A stretch of 64,000 nt of DNA from Sulfobacillus thermotolerans (GTDB lineage Bacteria; Bacillota; Sulfobacillia; Sulfobacillales; Sulfobacillaceae): positions 992,001-1,056,000 of the forward strand of contig CP019454.1 in the NCBI GenBank assembly GCA_002951815.1, read 5' to 3'. The notes under the pieces were generated by a model, which was given only the letters and a program-made list of their open reading frames with translations, was not told where the DNA came from and ran no database searches. Numbering within the stretch: the stretch's first letter is position 1; the number at the start of each line of letters is the position of its first letter. Shown one piece after another: positions 16,237 to 25,022 of the stretch. Both the position numbers and the translations under genes were made by a program.

Positions 16237-16273
16237 GCGGTGGTAGGAGTTTGTCGACAACATTCTTGGAGGG

Positions 16274-17206
16274 ATGGCATTGGAGCTACGACAATTGACC
16301 TATTTCGTAGCGGTTGCGGAAGAATTGCATTTCGAACGCGCTGCACGCCGATTAAGTATGACCCAGCCACCTTTAAGTCAGTCCATAAAACAATTGGAAG
16401 AAGAATTGGGCGTGGAACTCTTTGAGCGCAGCCATCGGCGCATTCGCTTAACTCGGGCTGGGGAAGCGTTTTTGGAAGAATCGCGGCGTGTGCTGCAAGC
16501 GGCCAATCACGCAGTTGAACGTGCTAGGCGTGTCGACCGCGGCGAATGGGGACGATTGACGGTAGGGTTTGTTGGATCTGCGACTTATGATCTTTTGCCG
16601 CGCGTCATTCGCATATTTCGTCAGGAATATCCTGATGTGACAGTCGAAACCCTAGAACTCTCGACTCCAATGCAAATCGAGGCGTTGCGTCATAAGCGCA
16701 TTGACTTAGGGGTGCTAAGACCCCCAGTTGATGATCCGGCGGTTGAAACGGAAACGGTTTATTCAACTGCCTCTGTGCTCGCGATGCCGAAAGCGCAAGA
16801 CATGAAGATATCGGGGCCTTTGCATTGGAAAGATTTACGGGATATGCCATTTGTCTTGCTGTCTCCTAAAACGTGGGAGTGGTATTATTACCAAATTTTA
16901 GCCTATGCAAGGGAGGCGGGATTTGAACCCAACATTCTGCAAGAGGCCATGGAATTTCAGACGGTGATTGGGTTAGTGGCCGCAGGTATGGGGGTGGCTG
17001 TCGTGCCGAAGTCAGCCCAAAACCTGCACACGGAGGATGTGGTTTATAAAACGTTAATTGGGGGACACCCGCAAGCGGATATGGCGGTCGGATGGCGGCA
17101 CGGAGACCAATCTTCCGCGCTTACGGCATTTGTCGAGGTGGCGCGCCGGATTGGTCAAGACTTATTTGCGTGTCAGCAGCCTATTGACGCCGAAACATTC
17201 GGATAA
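16274..17206 (+). CDS. LysR-family transcriptional regulator (BenM/CatM-like)
   Basis: 310 aa. The winged helix-turn-helix (ELRQLTYFVAVAEELHFERAA, MTQPPLSQSIKQLEEELG) is followed by a periplasmic-binding-like effector domain (LTVGFVGSATYDLLPRVI). The ATG is preceded by GGAGGG. Two regulators of different families in tandem ahead of the same catabolic genes suggest dual control, perhaps IclR repression with LysR activation by a pathway intermediate. The effector is not evident. Confidence 0.9.
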   Translation: MALELRQLTYFVAVAEELHFERAARRLSMTQPPLSQSIKQLEEELGVELFERSHRRIRLTRAGEAFLEESRRVLQAANHAVERARRVDRGEWGRLTVGFVGSATYDLLPRVIRIFRQEYPDVTVETLELSTPMQIEALRHKRIDLGVLRPPVDDPAVETETVYSTASVLAMPKAQDMKISGPLHWKDLRDMPFVLLSPKTWEWYYYQILAYAREAGFEPNILQEAMEFQTVIGLVAAGMGVAVVPKSAQNLHTEDVVYKTLIGGHPQADMAVGWRHGDQSSALTAFVEVARRIGQDLFACQQPIDAETFG

Positions 17207-17303
17207 CCTTGGTGAATGAAATAAAATGCGAATTAGACACCTGTGCATTCTTGGCATAGTCTGACTTATATCATTTTTTCCGTTTCTTGAGGAATTTTTT
17301 TAT

Positions 17304-17337
17304 GTTCCCACCGGAACTAAGTTCTACATCGTAGAAC
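17304..17337. promoter_or_regulatory. Tandem IclR-type palindromes in the gcl promoter
   Basis: Two adjacent perfect palindromes, GTTCC-CACC-GGAAC (17304-17317) and GTTCTAC-ATC-GTAGAAC (17321-17337), end 22 bp before the gcl start. GTTC...GAAC dyads in tandem are typical of IclR-family sites such as those of PcaU and PobR. The second is close to the site in front of iclR. Their place next to the ribosome site suggests repression. Confidence 0.65.
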
Positions 17338-17359
17338 GGAAAGACGAAGGAGGATGTTT

Positions 17360-19102
17360 ATGCCAAGAATGACCACGATGGAGGCGGCGGTAGCCGTCAT
17401 GGCGCAAGAAGGGGTGGACGTTGTTTTCGGTATTCCTGGGGCGGCCATCTTGCCCTTATACAAAGCCTTGTCCCAAAATCCTGCAATTAAGTCGATTACT
17501 GTTCGGCACGAAGAGGGTGCTACCCATTCGGCAGATGGTTGGGCTCGGGCGACAGGTAATGTGGGGGTCGCCATTGGAACATCGGGACCTGCCGGGACAA
17601 ACATGGTGACCGGTCTTTACACAGCATGGGCTGATTCGATCCCGATGATTACCATTACGGGGCAGGCTCCTCGGGCGCAATTGCACCGGGAAGGATTTCA
17701 GGCGGTGGATATTTGTTCGATTGTGAAGCCGGTGGTTAAGAGGAGTTTTTTGGTCATGGAACCGGCTCAAGTGCCGTGGGTGTTTCGCGAGGCCTTTCGC
17801 ATTGCTCGCGAAGGGCGTCCGGGGCCCGTGCATATTGACTTGCCTCTTGATGTTCAACAGGCCATGATTGATTACAATCCAGAAACGGACCACCGTTTGC
17901 CGGTCTTTCCTATGCCTCCGTATCGCCCTGCCATAGAAAAGGCGCTCGATATGTTGTTGCAGGCGAAGCGGCCCATTATATTGGCGGGCGGGGGCGTCAT
18001 TAACGCGAACGCTTCGGATGTGTTGAGGGAGCTCGCGGAGTACTTGCAAGTTCCTGTGTCGCCGACGCTGATGGGATGGGGTACGATACCGGCTGATCAC
18101 CCCTTATATGTGGGCACGGTGGGGATTCAAACCCAAACTCGCGCCGCTAACCAGATTTTCTTAGAATCGGATTTTGTTCTTGCCGTGGGAGCTCGTTTTG
18201 CGGAGCGTCACACCGGCAATTTAGAGGTGTATACCAAGGGCAGGAAATTTGTGCACATTGATGTGGAAGCAACGCAAATTGGCCGTATTTTTCAACCGGA
18301 CCTTGGCATTGTGTCCGATGCACGCCTCGCCTTGGAAGCGCTTTTGGAAACGGCAAAGTCTCGGGTAGCTCGGCAACAACCACGAGAATGGGTAGAACGT
18401 GTCGGGCTCTTAAAAGAAGCCAAGGACCGGCGCATGGATATGGACACGGTGCCAATTAAGCCGGCGCGGGTTTTTAAGGCGCTGAATACGGTGTTTGGCA
18501 CCGACGCGATCTTTACGACGGCGATCGGATTGTATCAAATTTGGTCGGGGCAATTTCAACATGTGTATAAACCGCGCCATTACCTGGTGTGTGGCCAAGC
18601 GGGTCCATTGGGGTGGGAAATACCTGCGGCCATCGGGGTGAAATGCGCTCGCCCTGAAGAAGAAGTGGTTGCCGTGGTAGGGGATTATTCTTTCGAATTC
18701 CTCATGGAAGAAATCGCTGTAGCCGTGCAATACCATATCCCCATGGTGATTGTCATGCTAAACAACGGATATCTTGGCCTGATTCGCCAACCGTCGAAGT
18801 ATCAGTATGACATGAATTTTGGCGTGGATATCAGTTACGGGATGAATGAGGACCGGGGCATGGACAATGTGTTGGCGGTGGAAGCCATGGGAGGCTTAGG
18901 CAAGAAAGTGATGAATCCGCAAGATCTTGAATCGGCCATGCGGTGGGCGCAAGAGGCATCTCAGACGCACCAGTTGCCCGTGTTGGTGGAAGTCTTTATC
19001 GAACGGGAAGCCGATGCGGCCATGGGCCCGAGTCTCGATCAGATTCGTGAGTTTGACGAGGTGATCGATCGCGACATTGCGCTGGCTTCAGAACGCCAAT
19101 AA
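17360..19102 (+). CDS. gcl: Glyoxylate carboligase (tartronate-semialdehyde synthase)
   Basis: Joins two glyoxylates into tartronate semialdehyde and CO2 using thiamine diphosphate and FAD. 580 aa from the ATG at 17360, which sits 6 nt after AAGGAGG; an ATG at 17354 touches it. Gcl-specific wording is strong: FGIPGAAILPLY, GTSGPAGTNMVTGLYTAWADSIP, ITGQAPRAQLHREGFQAVDI, and the ThDP motif near VGDYSFEFLMEEIAVAVQYHIPMVIVMLNN. Position 51, which is Val in Escherichia Gcl and Glu in nearly all other ThDP enzymes, is Glu here (RHEEGATH). The downstream hyi and reductase genes support the Gcl assignment over acetolactate synthase. Confidence 0.9.
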   Translation: MPRMTTMEAAVAVMAQEGVDVVFGIPGAAILPLYKALSQNPAIKSITVRHEEGATHSADGWARATGNVGVAIGTSGPAGTNMVTGLYTAWADSIPMITITGQAPRAQLHREGFQAVDICSIVKPVVKRSFLVMEPAQVPWVFREAFRIAREGRPGPVHIDLPLDVQQAMIDYNPETDHRLPVFPMPPYRPAIEKALDMLLQAKRPIILAGGGVINANASDVLRELAEYLQVPVSPTLMGWGTIPADHPLYVGTVGIQTQTRAANQIFLESDFVLAVGARFAERHTGNLEVYTKGRKFVHIDVEATQIGRIFQPDLGIVSDARLALEALLETAKSRVARQQPREWVERVGLLKEAKDRRMDMDTVPIKPARVFKALNTVFGTDAIFTTAIGLYQIWSGQFQHVYKPRHYLVCGQAGPLGWEIPAAIGVKCARPEEEVVAVVGDYSFEFLMEEIAVAVQYHIPMVIVMLNNGYLGLIRQPSKYQYDMNFGVDISYGMNEDRGMDNVLAVEAMGGLGKKVMNPQDLESAMRWAQEASQTHQLPVLVEVFIEREADAAMGPSLDQIREFDEVIDRDIALASERQ

Positions 19103-19121
19103 TGAAAGGCAGGACAATGTG

Positions 19122-19901
19122 ATGATACGCTATGCTGCTAATTTATCGTTGTTGTACCCTGATCGACCGTTTTTAGAGCGTTTTGAGGCCGCTAAAGCAT
19201 CGGGTTTTTCGGCGGTAGAATTTATGTTCCCTTATGCTGCGGGTCTTGATGCGGTACAAAATGCATTGGCCCGCAATCAGCTGAAACTTGTCTTATTCAA
19301 TTTGCCGGCAGGACACTGGGAAGATGGCGAAAGAGGGATTGCCATCTTCCCTGATAGACAAGAGGAATTTCGCGCGGGCGTTGCCGAAGCCATTCGCTAT
19401 GCCAAAGCTCTGCAGTGTGTGCGCATCAATTGTCTTGCAGGTGTTCGGCCTTACGAGTTGTCGGAGGACGAAGCTTGGACAACGTTAGTGGCCAATGTGC
19501 GGTTTGCAGCCGACCAGCTCGCTGAGCACAATATTCGTCTGCTTGTTGAAGCGGTTAATTCGTTGGACATTCCTGGATTCTTTTTGAACACCCCTGCGCG
19601 CGTTGAGCGGCTGTTGGACACGGTTCAGCACCCTAATGTCTATCTTCAATACGACATCTATCATGCTCAGCGCATGCAAGGGGAATTGATTGGGACCTTT
19701 AGACGATTGGCAGCGCATATCGGCCATGTGCAGATTGCTGACAACCCGGGACGTCATGAACCTGGGACTGGCGAGATTCATTATGACCATGTCCTGAACG
19801 CGTTAGATGATGCGGGATATGGTGGCTATGTAGGGTTGGAATATATCCCGGCAGGCGATACCGATGAGGGCTTAAGGTGGCTCCCCCGCGAAAAAAGGTA
19901 A
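19122..19901 (+). CDS. hyi: Hydroxypyruvate isomerase
   Basis: Interconverts hydroxypyruvate and tartronate semialdehyde. 259 aa, the size of the Escherichia enzyme, starting at MIRYAANLSLLY. The ATG at 19122 follows AAAGGCAGG; an upstream in-frame ATG at 19077 lies inside gcl. TIM-barrel motifs match Hyi closely: VEFMFPY, LPAGHWEDGERGIA, LVEAVNSLDIPGF (catalytic Glu), QYDIYHAQRM, ADNPGRHEPGTGEI and GLEYIP. It lies 19 bp after gcl in the same operon. Confidence 0.93.
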   Translation: MIRYAANLSLLYPDRPFLERFEAAKASGFSAVEFMFPYAAGLDAVQNALARNQLKLVLFNLPAGHWEDGERGIAIFPDRQEEFRAGVAEAIRYAKALQCVRINCLAGVRPYELSEDEAWTTLVANVRFAADQLAEHNIRLLVEAVNSLDIPGFFLNTPARVERLLDTVQHPNVYLQYDIYHAQRMQGELIGTFRRLAAHIGHVQIADNPGRHEPGTGEIHYDHVLNALDDAGYGGYVGLEYIPAGDTDEGLRWLPREKR

Positions 19902-19937
19902 TTCACTCCCCAAATATTGACGAAAGGAATGAGAATC

Positions 19938-20846
19938 ATGAAAAATGAGAACGGCACTCTACCCCGAATAGGATTTATCGGTTTAGGAGTAATGGGGGAA
20001 CCGATGGCCGCCAATCTTCTAGAGGCGGGGTATTCCCTCACGGTGTTTAACCGCAGCGTGAAGGCGGCGGCGCGTTTGGAAGAGCTCGGAGCCCATGTGG
20101 TGAACACTGTGGCAAAAGTGGCCGAGTCCAGTGATGTGGTTGTAACGATGTTACCGGATACTCCCGATGTTGAAGCCGTGTACTTTACAGACGATGGGCT
20201 CTTGGCTTCATCGCGTCCGGGGATGTTGCTGATTGACACGACCACAGCTAGTCCTTCCATTGCGCGACGAATCGCCCAGACTGCTCGAGAACGCGGAATT
20301 GAAACGCTCGATGCCCCCGTATCGGGGGGTGACGTAGGCGCTAAAGCGGGGACCTTATCTATTATGGTAGGCGGCGAGGAGGCGGTCTTTGTACGAGCCC
20401 TACCGATTTTCGAGGCTATGGGTCGGAATATTGTCTATATGGGCCCGGCCGGCGCGGGTCAGGTCACGAAAGCCTGCAATCAAATTGTGGTCGCGCTGAC
20501 TATCGAAGCAGTGGGTGAGGCTTTTGCGCTGGCCGAGAAATCTGGCGTGGAATTAGATCGGGTGCGGGACGCGCTTTTAGGTGGATTTGCCCAAAGTCGA
20601 ATTCTGGACCTGCATGGCCAACGCGCCTTGGAACAACGATATAATCCGGGCTTTCGCTTGAAATTGCATCATAAGGATTTAGGGATTGCGTTATCGTCTG
20701 CCGCTGAATTAGGAGTTTCTCTTCCGCATACGGCAGGAACCAGAGAAATGATGAATGTATTGCTTGCCCACGGTCATGACAACGAGGATCATTCGTATTT
20801 AATTCAGTATCTAAGGAATTTGGCACAGGCGGATTCGGTGATTTAA
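19938..20846 (+). CDS. glxR: Tartronate semialdehyde reductase (2-hydroxy-3-oxopropionate reductase)
   Basis: NAD(P)H-dependent reduction of tartronate semialdehyde to D-glycerate. About 302 aa from the ATG at 19938 (AAAGGA upstream). Beta-hydroxyacid dehydrogenase family: Rossmann motif GFIGLGVMGEPMA, substrate motif DAPVSGGDVGAKAGTLSIM, and the catalytic Lys in GQVTKACNQIVV. GarR-type and GlxR-type enzymes cannot be told apart by eye. It lies 36 bp after hyi and consumes the gcl product. Confidence 0.92.
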   Translation: MKNENGTLPRIGFIGLGVMGEPMAANLLEAGYSLTVFNRSVKAAARLEELGAHVVNTVAKVAESSDVVVTMLPDTPDVEAVYFTDDGLLASSRPGMLLIDTTTASPSIARRIAQTARERGIETLDAPVSGGDVGAKAGTLSIMVGGEEAVFVRALPIFEAMGRNIVYMGPAGAGQVTKACNQIVVALTIEAVGEAFALAEKSGVELDRVRDALLGGFAQSRILDLHGQRALEQRYNPGFRLKLHHKDLGIALSSAAELGVSLPHTAGTREMMNVLLAHGHDNEDHSYLIQYLRNLAQADSVI

Positions 20847-20895
20847 CCACAACGCGCCCAGGTGTGCACAAGGGGAAGCGAGGAGACACAGGAGT

Positions 20896-22170
20896 ATGCA
20901 AGATGTAGCCGCGTTGTTAGCAGAGATCGTCGAACCATCGGCCGTGGACCCGTCTCCAGACGCAGAGGTCTATGGTGTCCACCCGCATAATGAGGAGCAA
21001 ATTGCTGAGATTTGTCGTTTGGCGTCACAGCATCGCTGGCGCGTCGTACCACGAGGCCGCCCGTTAGAAAGGAAGGCTCAAGATCCTACTATAGCAATCT
21101 ATACTGATCGCATGGTTGGAATGAGTGAGTATTCGCCAGGGGATATGATTGTCAGTGTCCGCAGCGGGACCTTATTTGAGTCTTTGCAGAATGCGCTGCG
21201 AACACATCAACAGATGTTAGCACTGGACGCGGTTTGTGATGCGCGCGCGACCGTGGGAGGGTTGGTATCTTGCGCAGCCTATGGGCCGTCTCGTGTTGGC
21301 TATGGGACTTTGCGAGATCTGGTGACGGGTCTTCGTGTGGTGCGGGCTGACGGATCCGTCATTCAGGTGGGGAGCAAGGTCGTGAAGAATGTGGCAGGCT
21401 ATGATTTGCCCAAGCTATTCATTGGATCTCATGGCAGTTTGGGTGTGATTACAGAATGTACCTTCAAGTTGCACCCGCTACCTCGCCACCGCGCATTGTT
21501 TGCGGTAACCGGTCCTGCCGCTGAGGTCGGTTCTGTCTATCAGATAATTATGCGGAAGGCGTTAACCGTGTCGACGTTAGAAATGGTAAGCGCCACGCAA
21601 GCTCCTAACACTATATCATCGCATGCGCCAAACGCCTGGACCCTTTTGGTGGGGAGTGATGAACCGGCTACGGCAGCGCAGGCCTTGCAAAAGCAAATTC
21701 GTGAGATAACGAAGAGTGCTAACGTGTCTTTAGAAATCCTTGAAAATGATGACGTAACGAAATATTGGGAGCATTATCGTGCGGCGCTTATCTCTGCTGA
21801 GACGACTGTGCGAGTGCAGATGGCGCCGACACAGATGGTAGAATTTGCCGATGCCTTGCAGCGCACGCTCTTGACGCAGGAGATTGAGGCATCGTGGTCA
21901 TTCACCCTCAGTGATGGGGTCGGAAAAATTTATGGATATGGTGACACCGAAGACCATGCGAAAACGTTGGTGAGAACAGTTGTGACCCATTGTCAGTCGT
22001 CAGGCGTGTCGTTTGTGATTGAACGGATGCCTTCCGACGTGATGTGGACAGAGCCTATGATGGAAAGCCGACGACTCCATGCTGGTGAATGGCGACTAAT
22101 GCAGCAAATAAAGGCAACTTATGATCCATACGGCATTTTGAATCCAGGAGTTTTTGCTAGGGGGATGTGA
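20896..22170 (+). CDS. glcE: Glycolate oxidase FAD-binding subunit GlcE
   Basis: 424 aa. PCMH-type FAD domain (ATVGGLVSCAAYGPSRVGYGT; VGSKVVKNVAGYDLPKLFIG; HGSLGVITECTFKLHPLP), then a C-terminal cap domain. With GlcD and GlcF it forms the membrane-associated complex that oxidises glycolate to glyoxylate and feeds electrons to quinone. The usual glycine-rich FAD loop near the N-terminus is atypical here (VVPRGRPLERKAQ instead of a GGG run). The ATG follows AGGAGACACAGGAGT. It overlaps or abuts glcF. Confidence 0.88.
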   Translation: MQDVAALLAEIVEPSAVDPSPDAEVYGVHPHNEEQIAEICRLASQHRWRVVPRGRPLERKAQDPTIAIYTDRMVGMSEYSPGDMIVSVRSGTLFESLQNALRTHQQMLALDAVCDARATVGGLVSCAAYGPSRVGYGTLRDLVTGLRVVRADGSVIQVGSKVVKNVAGYDLPKLFIGSHGSLGVITECTFKLHPLPRHRALFAVTGPAAEVGSVYQIIMRKALTVSTLEMVSATQAPNTISSHAPNAWTLLVGSDEPATAAQALQKQIREITKSANVSLEILENDDVTKYWEHYRAALISAETTVRVQMAPTQMVEFADALQRTLLTQEIEASWSFTLSDGVGKIYGYGDTEDHAKTLVRTVVTHCQSSGVSFVIERMPSDVMWTEPMMESRRLHAGEWRLMQQIKATYDPYGILNPGVFARGM

Positions 22171-22172
22171 CC

Positions 22173-23522
22173 ATGGTCAAGTCTGAAGCGCTGACAGATC
22201 GCAGTAGTGAGCAGACGATAAAAATGTTTGCCGGCCCAGACCCCGATGAATATTCCAAATGTGTACACTGTGGATTTTGTCTCGAGGTCTGTCCGACGTA
22301 TCAGCAATTATCCGATGAAAATCATTCGCCTCGTGGCCGCGTGTTTCTTATAAAGCAAGTGGCCGAAGGCACATTGCCGTTGGAAGCTGCTGTAGATCCG
22401 GTGTTTACCTGTTTAGATTGTCGAGCTTGTGAAACCGTGTGTCCGTCTGGGGTTCCCGTTGGCCATTTGATCGAAATGTCACGCGGACAAATCCATGCGG
22501 CCCGAACGCAAGCGCAAAAGCAATCCCGGCGGGAGCGGTGGATGCTACGAGGCCTCTTTAGTCATCCTAAGCGCTTGCGTCTTGCCGGCAATATCTTGCG
22601 CTTTTATCAAGTCTCGGGTTTACGGCAGCTTGCGCGATCGGTAGGGGCCTTAAAATTGTTGCCATCCCATTTGCAAGAAATTGAAGCAGGACTGCCTACA
22701 GTGCCACTCAAGCCAAAGGAGCGGTCGCTCCCCTTGCCGGTTCCCCATCCGGCTTCTTCGTCTGGCCGACAGCCAGTGCGTGCGGCTTTACTAACGGGGT
22801 GCGTGATGGATGTCCTGTTCGCAGATGTGAATGATGCAACAGCACGGGTAATCGCTCGTAATCACATGACGGTAGTGGTGCCCGAAGGGCAGGTATGTTG
22901 TGGGGCGCTGCATGTGCATGCAGGTGATCGCGAGGAAGCGCAGGCTCTGGCCCGGCGCAACATTGATGCGTTTTTAGGCGCAGGAAGCGACTTTGTTGTG
23001 ACGAACTCTGCTGGCTGTGGTGCGGCTATGAAAGAATATGGGGACCTCCTCCGTGATGATCCGGCGTATCGGGAGAAAGCCAAGACGTTTAGTGCAATGG
23101 TTCGAGATATTTCCGAACTCTTAATCGAACAAGGATTTGATCCCCCAACCGGATCACTCGACCAGCAAGTCACGTATCATGATGCCTGTCATTTGTGTCA
23201 TGCGCAGGGTATTCGTGAGCAACCCCGGCAATTGATTGGTGCGATCGCAGGTGTCGAATTAGTTGAAATGCCCGACTCTGATAGGTGCTGTGGTAGCGCC
23301 GGCGTGTATAACCTCACCCATCCTGATATGGCTCGTCAACTCTTGGAGAGAAAAATCACGGATATCCCAGCGGAAGCCGAAGCCGTGGTGATGGGCAATC
23401 CGGGCTGCATGATTCAGATTCGCGCGGGATTGGCAGCGCGCGAACGCTCCACACCGGTGTGGCATACGGTGCAGCTCTTAGATATGGCGTATCAAGCGGA
23501 GGACCAAAGTTCAAAGCGATAA
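22173..23522 (+). CDS. glcF: Glycolate oxidase iron-sulfur subunit GlcF
   Basis: About 449 aa. Two N-terminal [4Fe-4S] motifs (CVHCGFCLEVCP near residue 30 and CLDCRACETVCP near residue 80) are followed by two CCG-type domains (VCCGALHVHAGD; YHDACHLCHAQG and DRCCGSAGVYNL). It passes electrons from the flavin subunits to the quinone pool. The ATG at 22173 is 8 nt after AGGGGG. A GTG at 22167 overlapping the glcE stop is an alternative and would be translationally coupled. Confidence 0.92.
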   Translation: MVKSEALTDRSSEQTIKMFAGPDPDEYSKCVHCGFCLEVCPTYQQLSDENHSPRGRVFLIKQVAEGTLPLEAAVDPVFTCLDCRACETVCPSGVPVGHLIEMSRGQIHAARTQAQKQSRRERWMLRGLFSHPKRLRLAGNILRFYQVSGLRQLARSVGALKLLPSHLQEIEAGLPTVPLKPKERSLPLPVPHPASSSGRQPVRAALLTGCVMDVLFADVNDATARVIARNHMTVVVPEGQVCCGALHVHAGDREEAQALARRNIDAFLGAGSDFVVTNSAGCGAAMKEYGDLLRDDPAYREKAKTFSAMVRDISELLIEQGFDPPTGSLDQQVTYHDACHLCHAQGIREQPRQLIGAIAGVELVEMPDSDRCCGSAGVYNLTHPDMARQLLERKITDIPAEAEAVVMGNPGCMIQIRAGLAARERSTPVWHTVQLLDMAYQAEDQSSKR

Positions 23523-23558
23523 AGACTAGTTTGTGGGGAAGAAAGGACGGTGTATCCG

Positions 23559-25022
23559 ATGTTGCCTGAGCCTGTGATACACGAACTCGAGGACATCGTA
23601 GGACGGAACAACCTTATTGTGGATGAGCACCGAATCGTCGCCTACGATTGTGATGCATATGTTGCAGAAAAGTATATGCCAAGTGCCGTCGTGTTTCCGG
23701 AAACGACGGAACAGGTTGTGGCTATCGTGCGCTGTCTGGGCCGAGAAGGTATTCCTTTTCTTCCTCGTGGCGCAGGAACAGGCCTTAGCGGTGGGGCTAC
23801 GCCACTGAACCATGAAGTGGTAATTAGCTTAGCTAAGATGGATAAGCTATTGGACCTTGATTTTGAAAATCGGCGTGCGACGGTGCAACCCGGTTTTGTC
23901 AATTTACGGTTGACCAAAGAGATGGCCAATGACGGGTTTTATTATGCACCGGATCCGTCAAGCCAGTCGGTGTGTACCATTGGGGGGAATTTTGCGGAAA
24001 ATTCTGGGGGGTCGCACTGCTTAAAATATGGGGTGACCACTAATCATGTGGTAGCGGCGGAAGTGGTACTGCCTTCAGGAGAGGTCATCACGGTGGGTGA
24101 GCCTTATGGGGATCCGATTGGCTATGACCTGCTGGGAGTGCTCGTGGGTTCCGAAGGCACCTTGGGAATTACTACTGCCATTACAGTGAAAATTCTTCCC
24201 AAAGCACAAGCGGTCAAAACGTTTTTAGCATATTTTGATCGCGTTGACGACGCATCGCAGACCGTATCGGATATCATTGCGCAGGGGATAGTACCGGCGG
24301 CGTGTGAGATGATGGACCAGTTGATGATTCATGCGGTGGATAAAAGTGTCTATCACGTGGGTTATCCTGATGATATTGAAGCAGTGTTGCTCGTCGAGAT
24401 CGATGGGATGCTTGAGAGTGTGGAAGACAATGCGCAGCGAGTATTAGATGTGTGCAATCAAAACCGCGTCAGGACGGTTCGCGTGGCCCAAAATGACCGT
24501 GAACGGGCACTATGGTGGAACAGCCGGAAAATGGCGTTCCCCGCCATTGGCCGCATTTCCCCAGATTATTTAGTGCAAGACGGCGTGATTCCACGCACCA
24601 AATTATCAGCGGTTTTGCAGCGTATAAGCGCTTTAAGTGCGGAATATGGGCTGCGGGTAGCCAACGTGTTTCATGCGGGAGACGGAAATTTGCACCCGCT
24701 CATTTGCTATGATGCCCGGATCGAGGGTCAATTGCAGCAAGCACTGGCCCTAGGCCAGCGTATCTTAGAAGTGTGTGTGGATATGGGGGGAAGCATTACC
24801 GGCGAGCATGGAGTCGGGATTGAGAAAATCGGCCACATGGCTTACATGTTTTCAGAACACGATCTCAAAGCGCAACAGGACTTGCGTGACGTGTTTAATC
24901 CGCAAGGGTTGTGCAATTCCGGCAAACTCGTGCCGAGACCTGGGGCTTGTGTTGAGGATAGAAGTATGCATCACGTCGTGCCCCCTATTTTGGTGGGCGT
25001 CGGCCCAGATGGCGGGTCCTAA
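23559..25022 (+). CDS. glcD: Glycolate oxidase catalytic subunit GlcD
   Basis: FAD-linked oxidase, about 487 aa, which oxidises glycolate (or D-lactate in relatives). PP-loop and FAD motifs: PRGAGTGLSGGATPL, SVCTIGGNFAENSGGSHC, VGSEGTLGITTAITV. Active-site region: NVFHAGDGNLHPLICYD and GEHGVGIEK. The ATG at 23559 (MLPEPVIHEL) is 11 nt after AAAGGA; a GTG at 23550 is too close to that site. The order glcE-glcF-glcD differs from the Escherichia D-E-F order. Its stop shares one base with the glycerate kinase start. Confidence 0.92.
   Translation: MLPEPVIHELEDIVGRNNLIVDEHRIVAYDCDAYVAEKYMPSAVVFPETTEQVVAIVRCLGREGIPFLPRGAGTGLSGGATPLNHEVVISLAKMDKLLDLDFENRRATVQPGFVNLRLTKEMANDGFYYAPDPSSQSVCTIGGNFAENSGGSHCLKYGVTTNHVVAAEVVLPSGEVITVGEPYGDPIGYDLLGVLVGSEGTLGITTAITVKILPKAQAVKTFLAYFDRVDDASQTVSDIIAQGIVPAACEMMDQLMIHAVDKSVYHVGYPDDIEAVLLVEIDGMLESVEDNAQRVLDVCNQNRVRTVRVAQNDRERALWWNSRKMAFPAIGRISPDYLVQDGVIPRTKLSAVLQRISALSAEYGLRVANVFHAGDGNLHPLICYDARIEGQLQQALALGQRILEVCVDMGGSITGEHGVGIEKIGHMAYMFSEHDLKAQQDLRDVFNPQGLCNSGKLVPRPGACVEDRSMHHVVPPILVGVGPDGGS

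Noticed and set aside
17253-17275. sigma54 promoter (TTGGCA...) before gcl
   Set aside because: The -12 GC element is missing at the required spacing, and no sigma54 activator is present nearby.
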